Shown here one piece after another: positions 1 through 11,000 of a stretch of 64,000 bases of DNA. Each line of letters opens with the position of its first letter. Positions within the stretch are counted from its first letter, which is position 1. This DNA is from Liolophura sinensis. Its lineage: Eukaryota > Mollusca > Polyplacophora > Chitonida > Chitonidae. The notes beneath the pieces were generated by a model, which was given only the letters and a program-made list of their open reading frames with translations, had not been told where the DNA came from and searched no databases. Position numbers and translations under genes: made by a program. The stretch covers positions 21,403,127-21,467,126 of the forward strand of contig NC_088297.1 of NCBI RefSeq assembly GCF_032854445.1, written 5' to 3'.

Positions 1-450
1 AGATTTACTATCTATCATAGGGGTCTATAGTCGTGTACAATATAAATACACATACCATGTGGACATCAGCATTAGTGTTCCCTAGATTTACTATCTATCA
101 CAGAGGTCTATAGTCGTGTACAATATAAATACATGTGCGATGTGGACGTGAGTGTTAGTGTACAGAGATTTACTATCTATCATAGACAGTAACACATCAG
201 TGTCAGTGTACAGAGATTTACTATCTATCATAGGGGCCTATAGTCGTGTACAATATAAATACACATGCCATGTGGACATCATCGTTAGTGTTCCCTAGAT
301 TTACTATCTATCATAGGGGCCTATATAGTCGTGTACAATATAAATACACACACGATATGGACATCATCGTTAGTGTTCCCTAGATTTACTATCTATCATA
401 GGGGTCTACAGTCGTGTACAATATAAATACACGCGCGATGTGGACAGGAG
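1..450. repeat. Tandem repeat, unit about 83 bp, about 5.5 copies
   Basis: AGATTTACTATCTATCATAG recurs at 1, 84, 166, 214, 297 and 382; one unit is shortened to about 48 bp. Units carry GTCGTGTACAATATAAATAC. The array continues off the left edge and presumably lies in NPC1 intron 3. Confidence 0.95.
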
Positions 451-1367
451 TGGGAAAATAATCCGGAAACTTAAACAACTAGCAACAACTTCTCAGATGA
501 CCTGGTTTTACAATGGTGAAGTTCCACAAAAAATGACACAAAAAGAGCCCTTTTAGTTAGACTTTAAGTGCCATATAACTCATATTAATGTATCCTTTTT
601 CAATATCTTTTCCACTCAATTTAAGTGGGGCAGCTAATTATGAATACATAATAAATATGGACACTAATCCTTTAAGAAGAGTTGCACGGACAAAAATCTT
701 AATACATGGACAGGAAAATCACTAATGCATAGTCCTAAATGGGGATAATTACAAAAATAATTACCAGATTGCAATTAAACTAGAGCAAGTATAAGTTCAG
801 GGGGCAGGCCCACTTTCTGACTTAAATCAAAATCTGAAATACGATCACAAAGCCTACATGTATTTTTGGATTTTAGAAATTAATATTTTGTAACCCTCAT
901 CAATCTTAAGACAAATATATCTAAATTTCAACTGCCACTATCAAAAATTAAGCATTGTACAGAGTTTTGAATCAACCACAGATGGTAGGCAAAATGTGTG
1001 GTCAGTGTCCTTGAAATCGGCGCACTAGTTAGAGAGGAGATGAATGAACAAAATTTGAATATATGGAAAGTAAAATTATGCGATATAAGTCCCCAAAACT
1101 TTAAACTTAAGCATGCACTTTCACACAACGATAAGTTTCATAGAAAACAGCAATGTATCAAGGAGATTATGTGTACATACGGACAGACAAACAGACAGCA
1201 TCACTGTGATTCCAGTGTACCCTTCCCTTACTTCCTTCAGGAGGGTGTAACAACAACTATACCTTACTCGGTTACTCGGTTAAATAAATAAAACTGAATC
1301 TTTCCTGAAGCCTTCCAAAAATAAAATATATAGGCAATAATTAGCACAACATTACATCACTACTCAC
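451..1367. other. Intronic DNA with no recognised feature
   Basis: AT-rich sequence in the intron after NPC1 exon 3. I looked for the next NPC1 exon on the minus strand and did not find one. Short ORFs here match nothing I know. Confidence 0.6.
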
Positions 1368-2404
1368 ATGAAAATGCGAATCAAAGTACTGTTTTTCCGT
1401 GCGAGCGCGACTCTCCGGGGCTGACCACAGCTTGACGGGATCAGTTATCACCTTGAACAAGATAATTCCTGATGCCAGGGCAATGCAGGCAAGTAAACCA
1501 ATCAGCAAAACGGTGATCGGGTGGCGCGAGCAAAACGTTCCCCATTTGGCAAAATTATTTTCTAAGAATTTCTCCATTTTGGCACCGATTTTTTCCAAAC
1601 ATCCCACATCTTCTTCCAGCACCACTTTTCGCTCTTCTGCATTGTTGTCTCGCATATTGTACTTTCTCGACCTCCCTTTGTCAGCCCGTCCAGGAGGTGG
1701 ATCTTCAATACCTACACTATCGTAATAAACGACGTGTCGACAAATCAAAAAGCTTCCAAAGATGATGACAAATGCACCCATGAAGCATGACATGATGAAA
1801 ATCATGCCGTCGATGTGCAGTATTTGCCACCCTGGGGGCGGGACGATGGGCGGTCCCAGCGGCGAACAAGATGTCATGCAGTCCTGACAGCTACAAGGAC
1901 CATGGCTGCTGTCTAAGGACTCATTACACGGTGTGATGTTTACATGCATGGGGATTAGGATCGTCCCAGTCTCGTTCACCGGGTCATCAGTAATCATGAA
2001 GTTAATGGCAAACGGCGTCTGCTGATTGTCTTTATTGCCCATGTACTTGAGCCAGCTAGATGCGTTGCATTTCTTGGCATCTCCACCGCACAACACTGAG
2101 ATGGCTTTCATGTTGTTGCTGGGCATCTGCACATCTTTGCAGGAATTGTACATTCCCTGGGCGAAGTAGTTGGACACGATGTAATCTATACTGGTAATGG
2201 CCTGTTTTGTTGTGCCATTAACGCTGTAGGGACGCTGTTTTGTCACCTTCACGGACAAGCTGTGTTGAGGGCCACAGGTCAGAAAACAGTAAAGGTTGAG
2301 AAAGTTTTGGAAACATGAAGGACAACGCGACAAGAACTGATTTGGGACGCCCATGTTCAAGTTAAACTGGTGAAGTTGGCTGGCGTCACAGCAGACTTCA
2401 GCAT
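1368..2404 (-). CDS. NPC1: NPC1 exon 3 (rest of N-terminal domain, TM1, loop, TM2)
   Basis: A 1037-bp exon runs from acceptor TTTCAG|ATGCTGAAG to donor CAT|GTGAGT. It opens by completing Asp89 and reads AEVCCDASQLHQF then FLSRCPSCFQNFLNLYC, the conserved Cys/Gln region of the sterol pocket. CSCQDC, the PPIVPPPGW linker, TM1 (DGMIFIMSCFMGAFVIIFG) and TM2 follow, ending at EKQYFDSHFH. It is one uninterrupted frame of 345 codons covering what I recall as several separate human exons. A spurious in-frame read past the donor ends at VSSDVMLC and is not coding. Confidence 0.93.
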
Positions 2405-5400
2405 CTGAAATTGTGAAGAAATTGATTTATTTATTATTTATGTATAGGTGAAAATGTCAGGATTTCCTTCATTGATAAAAGTTATATCTCACTGGCTAGA
2501 GTTAGATATCACTTTTGTTGTTACACACCCCAACGCCACGACGGCAATAAAAAATATTTTGTTTTATGACGTTTCAATCTGAGGTGAGCAGAATGACATA
2601 ATAATAGTTATGTCAACTTTTCTTTTAACAAGACAGGACATCAGACAAGATAAGAAGGCCTATGGCTAAAAGCATGGCTTATTCAAATACACAAAATGAT
2701 GATATTGTCAAAATATAAATAATAAATAGAATATTGCACAGTGAAGGTGTGTATATATTTGTTTGTTGTTTTATGCTGTACTCAACAAAATTTCACTAAT
2801 ACCATGGCAGCCAGCATTATGGTGGGACAAAAACGGATGAAGCCAGAGGGAAAGCCACTGCCATCCACAGGTCGTGGGCAAAGCCCGAGAGAAACCCATG
2901 GCCATCCACAGGTCGTGGGCAAAGCCAGAGGGAAAGTCACGGCCATCCACAGGTCATGGGCAAAGCCCCAGGGAAACCTACTGCCATCCACAGGTCGTGG
3001 GCAAAGCCCCAGGGAAACCCACAGCCATCCACAGGTCGTGTGTAAAGCCCCAGGGAAAGCCACGGCCATCCACAGGTAGGGGACAAAGCCCCAGGGAAAG
3101 CCACTGCCATCCACAGGTCGTGGGCAAAGCCAGAGGGAAACCCACGACCATCCACAGGTCGTGGGCAAAGCCAGAGGGAAACCCACGGCTATCCAAAGGT
3201 CGTGGGCAAAGCCTTGTAAAGACTAAACCACAAAACTGTGCGTAGCCTGAACCATGCTGTACTGTTTAGAAAGGTTCAAAAGGGTCACTTGATGCCGAGC
3301 TGGTGGACCATGGTCCCCGGTGGCAATCAAGTTGGTATCTCGTGCACAGTAAACAACTGCACAAATTATTTTCATTTATTTTCATTTATTTTCGTCAGTT
3401 TTTTTGTAAACTGGAAATATATCTTCTATAATTACATGCACTCAAAATATATATACTTTTAAGTTCCAACAAAATGATAGTTTCTGCACAGCTGGTGAGT
3501 GTGTGAGCGCTTAGTTTAATCATGTTTAATTTTTCAATGTTTATACGAAGACGAAAGAGTCCTTAGAGTGCATGTAATGTGCCTCCTTGTTCCACCACTC
3601 TTTGATCCAGTGTTGCTTCAATGAGACGACTTACCGAAGGCAAGTAAGCTATCCCGCTCGAGCCTTTATACTGATACGGGTCAACCAGTCATTGGCCTAT
3701 ATGTATCTCCTTAATGTGGAATGCCAAGCAAGAAAGCTACAACTCTGCACAGTTGGTGAACAGGCATGAAAAAAGCAAGAAAGCTACAACTCTGCACAGT
3801 TGGTGAACAGGCATGAAAAAAGCAAGAAAGCTACAACTCTGCACAGTTGGTGAACAGGCATGAAAAAAGCAAGAAAGCTACAACTCTGCACAGTTGGTGA
3901 ACAGGCATGAAAAAAGCAAGAAAGCTACAACTCTGCACAGTTGGTGAACAGGCATGAAAATTCATGACATACACTTCACATGAAGAAAAAAAAGACAACC
4001 ACTGATGGAACCTTAGGTTTTTCGGAAAAGAGAGACCTAAATGGTCACAGCCATTTTGTATTCAAAAGTTAAGCTTGGTGCCTGTTTAAATCAACATTTA
4101 ACCTGGAATCTTTCAAGGCGATAGAATGCGCCATGTTAGGACAACCGGAAACATAATGCTGCGTCACTCGCCTAAAGAGCCAAAACAGGGTTTGGGCAGC
4201 GTCTGCGGAAATAGTTACGTCCTCGGATTATAGAAGTAACGTGTGTGACTGGTTATTTGTTTGATTGGTGTTTTATGCTGTATTTATATATGATTGATTA
4301 CAATTGATAACATGACGGCACTTTCAATTTTCTTTCTTTGAACTGTGATATCGTAATTAAAGTGCAAAATGAATATGTATATTTTTTAAACTTAATATGG
4401 AATACTGTATCGATGCACGCATACATTTGGTCTTTTCTTATAACATCTAAAGCTGACATCTTACCGTATCCATTCACATACTGCGGGCAGTATTTCCTGA
4501 GGATATCCAAGCCCGTGGGGTCAGTCATGTTTTTTGCAGTGCCATTGTAAGCACAGTTGACAGGTTTTTTCCGTTTCTCCATCTTTCCCACACTGTCCAT
4601 ACCAGATACAGTGACCGAGTTCTGCACTGCCATCTGTGTCTATCAATATCGGTTCCTGGAACGTAAGAAAGATGCACACTCATTTCATTAGTTTTAGTTA
4701 TTTAGTTATTTAATTATTTGATTGTAGTTTGGTGCTGTATTCACTACCTTGTTACTTACATAGGAAGGTGATCAGTATTAGGCAACAAAAATTTTTTTGT
4801 GTGTGTTTTATGAGCGAGCCTACGCTAAAGAAATCATGAAGACATTCAGAGAATACAGGTAGCTCACCTGATTGAGCAGTGCGTGAAAATGCATGATGTT
4901 CAAGTAGTGTGTTAGTCAGGATTTGGCAAGCAAGGGTGGCAAATGAAATACTGGAGAGTGCACATTTCCTGCTCCTCGATGCCACTCCCCCGCTCCTCGA
5001 TGCCACACCCCAGCTCCTCAGTGCCACCCCCCCCACCCCCCGCACCTCAATGCCACACTCCCCCCCATTCACTCCGATCTGTGCAAACCACTTCACTTTA
5101 TATTACATGTAGCTTCAATATGTAGGCGGCACATGGATAGTAGGTGAACGCAAATGTAACCTTTTTTAAACACTGAGTTACATTTAACTCACAGATAAAC
5201 ACTTGTTTACAGGCTGAAGTACACTGCATACAGTACCCAAATTCCTGTCCAAGCGATGGTTTGGACTAGGAATGAAGTGGAACCTCATCGACAGCTTCTC
5301 CTCAAATCAACACTTTTCAAGCCTAGTAATTTATAATCTATATTCAGAAACCCGCCTTCTTCATATGGCATTAAATGTTACCTATAAACCTGTTTTCACA

Positions 5401-7988
5401 TCGTATACTTAAATTTGCTCCTGTTAATTAAGCACTGTTGATGATGTAAAGGATTCCTCCATCCGAAGAATTTTTTTTTTTTTAATATCAAGGGAACCCT
5501 CAAAGAATCACAAGAAAATCCACCATACAGGTAACATAATATGCTTGGCTATGTTGAGTGTAACCACCCAAGTGAGCCTCACCTCAAACCACTGACTAGC
5601 TCTGACCTAATTCACATTGCCTGTAAAAACACTTATACTTCAAAAAGAGGAGGACCCAAGGTCGTATTGCATGAAGTTTACGAGTCAAACATCAGCCCCT
5701 TTCACATCACAACAATGTATCACTATAAGATACACTGTCTATCCACTAAAGTCCCAATGAACAGTTCAAGTCATGTGATACCTTCAGCTAAACCAAAAAA
5801 AAGAGGAATGATTGACAGTCATACATAGATATTCTCTTATTAAATAATGCTTCCTCTCCGGCTGTATGTGGGAAGGTCTGCCAAAAACCTGCGGATGGTC
5901 GTGGGTTTCCCCCGGGCTCTTCCCGGTTTCCTCACACCATAATGTTGGCCGTCGTCGTATAAGTGAAATATTCTTAAGTACGGCGTAAAACACCAATCAA
6001 ATAAATAAATAAATAAATAAATATTAAGTAATGCTAAGATCTTGCCTTTAAAAATCAACACGAAAGGACAAAATCATTATACTGTCACAACTATGACTGT
6101 TTATCGTATGCACAGGGATTGCATAGCAGTGACATTGTATGTTATTATGGTGGTAATGAGAGAATGATAAATTCTTGTTTCATAATTTGGGGTGAAGTCA
6201 AACAATTAATATGCAACAAACACACACACAAAAAAACACCTCAGGAAATATTCTTCTTAGGCACTGTTTATGATTGCTTTCTACTTGAGGTAAACTATTT
6301 TAGACAAACTTTTACAGTGTGTCACACTTGTAAGAACAGGAAGAAAAAAATGTGAAAAGAATTTTGGAAAACATGGGCATAAAAGTCCACCACGCAAAAA
6401 CACTTTTCATGGATGTATGTGGTATTGCATAACTATTTCATATCTACATGTACTGCATAGCAGTATTTCATATATACATGTATTGCATAGCAGTATTTCA
6501 TATGTACATGTATTGCATAGCACTATTTCATATGTACATGTATTGCATAGCAGTATTTCATATATACATGTATTACATACCAGTATTTCATGTAAACATG
6601 TATTGCAAAGCTGTATTTCATATATGCATGTATTGCAGTATTTCGTATGTACATGTATTGCATAGCAGTATTTCATATGTGCATGTATTGCAAAGCTGTA
6701 TTTCACATGTACATGTATTGCATAGCAGTATTTCATATGTACATGTATTGCATAGCAATATTTCATATACATGTATTGCATACCAGTATTTCATGTAAAC
6801 ATGTATTGCAAAGCTGTATTTCATATATGCATGTATTGCATAGCACTATTTCATATATACATGTATTGCATACATGTAGCAATATTTCATATATATATAT
6901 ATTTATATATATACTGCATTGCAGTATTCCGTATGTACATGTATTGCACAGCAGTATTTCATATATGCATATATTGTCTAGCAATATTTCATATGTACAT
7001 GTATTGCATAGCAGTATTTCATATATACATCTACTGCATAGCAGTATTTCATTTATACATGTATTGCATAGCCGTATTTCATATGTGCATAAATTGTATT
7101 GCAGTATTTCACATGTACATGTATTGCATAGCAATATTTCATATGTACATGTACTGCATAGCAGTATTTCATATATGCATGTATTGTCTAGCAATATTTC
7201 ATATATGCATGTATTGCCTAGCACTATTTCATATATAGATGTATTGCATAGCATTATTTCATATATACATGTGTTGCATAGCAGTATTTCATATGTACAT
7301 GTATTGCATAGCACTATTTCATACATACATGTATTGCATACATGTAGCAATATTTCATACATACATGTATTGCATAGCAGTATTTCCTAGATACATGTAT
7401 TGCATAACTGCATTTCAGATACACATGTATATACGCACACATATGTATTGATGAATGCTGTCTAGTTTGGAGCCCAACCAATAAAAAAGATACAAACACA
7501 ATGAATTAACGGCTCGCCATTACAACAAGGTCACTGAGATAGGGAGCTGACTTGATCCACATATTTCAAGAGTTTACCTCCGATAACTATTTACAGATGT
7601 CACATCAGGACGACCTGAATTTGCTCAGGGCGGCCCAAGGTGGCTTATGTTTAACCTATCACCCCAGGAGTACGGATGCACCCCGGCATTGAGCAATGTT
7701 AGGCTATGGTTGCATGTTAGCTATATATATGTGAACTGTGCCTCTTGATGACCAAATTTCTTCTCACTGCTTTTATACAAGTATGGGCAATAAAGAAATG
7801 CAAGGGCTGCCATGTCTGCTCTAATGTTTGGTTAGAATACGGTGCATGTCATCTCTGCCCGAGACCCTACACATATGCCGTACTGTATCGTTACATACAA
7901 GTATATCATCTCCTAACGATTTTCATACAAAATTCCACAAAGCGTGAATTATTTGTGATATACTGATGATTTATTATCAGCTTTGATT

Positions 7989-8019
<31 letters not shown>

Positions 8020-11000
8020 GCGCCCAATCTTAGTGGAAACCTGTTATTTGCAAACAACCAAGTACACGAACACCATGATTACTTGATTCAGTTATTTATT
8101 TGTTTGATTTGTGGTTTACACCATTTTCAAGAATATTTCACAAGAATACTTCACGGTGGAAGGAAACAATTACTTGATTGAATGGCTGGTGAACAACTTA
8201 AGAATATTATAAATCTTGGATCACACGAGTAAGTAATACTGAATTTCTGCATTTTTTTTTCACACGAAACAATATCATGGAAGCTTCGCATTTAAAATCT
8301 ACACACATGTATTCTGCAGAATGTCAACAGGTCATGTCAGATCTGCACATCAACAATTACGATAATCGCCTGATAAAAATGTGAAAAACAATACGCATGT
8401 AGGAGATATCTAATCATCTCCAAATATAACAAATCACCCCTTACAAGTTAGATATACATGTAGGACAACACACTTTTAAACAGAACCAAGTTTCAGCTGC
8501 AACAAACAGAAATCTTTCTGTCCACCTGAGCGTCTGTCGGTCGGTTGATCAATCAGCTGGCCCTAAGGATGATTGTGGGTTTCCTCTGGGCTCTACCCAG
8601 TTCCCTCCGACCATAATGCTGGCTCTCATCTTATAAGTGAAATATTCTTGAGTATGGTGCAAAACACCAATTAAATAAATAAATAAATAAATAAATAAAT
8701 CAGTTGGCCAAATGTTTTTATGCATTAGATTTTAACATGGCCTTTTCACTTGACAAAGGGCCCTACGTGCAAGGAGACATTGGCTTATTGCAAGGGGCCA
8801 AAGTTATTGCAAATTTAAGCCGTTTGTTTTCTTCAGATCATTTGACTTTAATATTCTATATACATACATGTATATCACGCAATATATAAACTAACCACAA
8901 TAACAAGTTTGAAAAGTGACTTAAAACTTAAGACTGTTTTTGTCATTGTGTATTTCCTACACTGCGTTACTATGACGTTTAATTCTTTTTCTCCAGAAAT
9001 ACAGATCATACAATCCATACAGGGCCTCCTGATTGGAAATTCTGTTTGTTCAATAACTCTAAATGTCATAAAATCGGTTTCATTTCAGAGAAAATATCAC
9101 ATTTATGTTCTTTAACTCATAACTTTCATGAACCCTCAATCTGTAAAATAAGCAAATCAATAAATAAAACCAAAACACAACAAATTCCATGACAAGACAT
9201 GTGACTTAATGACACAGAAAAATAGGCACACTTAATTTCCGATTCCAGTGGGAACTGTCCATTCCATTGTGGATGTTAGATGTTAGATCCACCCATTATC
9301 AACAGAAATTAGTCCTACATTACAGAACATTATTATACCAAATTAGTCCTACATTACAGTACATTATTATACCAAATTAGTCCTACACTACAGCGATTAT
9401 GACACCAAATTAGTCCAACACTAGAGTACATTATGATACCAGATTAGTCCTATACTACAGTGCATTATGACACCAAATTAGTCCTACACTAGAGTACATT
9501 ATGATACCACATTAGTCCTATACTACAGTGCATTATGACACCAAATTAGTCCTACACTAGAGTACATTATGATACCAAATTAGTCCTACATTACGGTACA
9601 TTATGACACCAAATTAGTCCTACACTACAGTGCATTATGACACCAAATTAGTCCTACATTACGGTACATTATGATACCAAATTAGTCCTACACTACAGTG
9701 CATTATGACACCAAATTAGTCCTACACTACAGTACATTATGATACCAAATCAGTCCTACATTACGGTACATTATGATACCAAATTAGTCCTACATTACAG
9801 TACATTATGACACCAAATTAGTCCTACACTACAGTACATTATGATACCAAGTTAGTCCTACATTACGGTACATTATGATACCAAATTAGTCCTACATTAC
9901 AGTACATTATGACACCAAATACCCAGAGGCGTTCCATTTAATTGAACTGTGAGGAAGTGTATATGCATTACATTATAAAGCTTGGATTTTTTTATAATGC
10001 ACATGTACACTGTGTATACTGTAAATCTTTTCAGCCAATACTTTGAAATACTGGTGAAAGAAGCGGATGAAAAGGCTGAAGAATTCAGGTAAACCCCCTT
10101 TCTCACTCTTTCAAAACGTTTCTAGAATTCACGTTAATAAAAATTGTACATGTATGTCTGGGTGCCCTACCCAAACAAAAAGCGATAAGAATAAAGCCAT
10201 AAATCTGTTGAAAATCTTATAACGCCCGTACCCATAAAGACATTGAGGACAAAAACGCTGACAAAGTGGTAAAACCAGTTAAAGCACAAGATATCAATGA
10301 CCCAGGAAAGTTTAATACCTGTCACTACCACTGTGAACATATAATTCTACTAGCTTCCGGCTCAGAGAAGGATAAATCATGGCTGCATGGTGTTAGCTAG
10401 CAAGCACTCCACAAGTCCAAGTGGAAGGGTGAAATAGAAAACTGGTGCTACTTGAACACCAGGGGCCCGTTTCACATGTAGCGAATGTAGCGTGAAGTGC
10501 ATGTAACTTCCATGGTGATCAATACTGTATGCATTACATTGTCATGGTAGTTTTATGTAGTTATGTGAATGTACAGCTACACGCACTATGTGAGGCCTTG
10601 GCCTAGCATTTCAGCAATTCTAACATGAGATAAGAGAAAATGAAATCTGGACACCCTGCTATAACAAAATGGCCTCAAATAGCGATGTTTGGACTCGAGT
10701 CTCTTTCACATTTCTGGCCAACCCCCTGCCAAGACATGGGTTCAATCCCATTCTGAGACAGGTAATTTCACACTCAGAAAATTCCTTGTCTGAGAGATAG
10801 ATAGTTTTGCCCTTCTGTGCAATACAGTACAATGCAGTTACAGTACAGTCAAATCCCAGCCAAATACCCTGATCCACTCCCCACTGTCATCCTGACACAA
10901 TGTGGGAATTTAAGCTCGTCTTTTTTTTTTCTTCACATCCTCTGACATTAATATTCTACTGGATACATGGGCCTATCATTGTAACATCATGGACCTATCA

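Noticed and set aside
1-450. CRISPR array or other direct-repeat-plus-spacer locus
   Set aside because: The intervals are themselves repeated, with no unique spacers, and the genome is animal. The same applies to every array here.
2741-3245. Overlapping ORFs rich in Pro, Gly and Trp
   Set aside because: Translations of the 41-bp expansion inside a SINE-A; all frames are open because of the repeat.
4465-4655. NPC1 as a pseudogene because of the exon 2 frameshift
   Set aside because: Signal-peptide exon, splice sites, phases and the 345-codon exon 3 are all intact, and the shift lies in a homopolymer. A similar lone indel is in SMCHD1.
6407-7451. ORFs of 60-247 codons on both strands at 6407-7451
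   Set aside because: They are readings of the 30-bp minisatellite in NPC1 intron 1. The decapeptide repeats appear in several frames and both strands.
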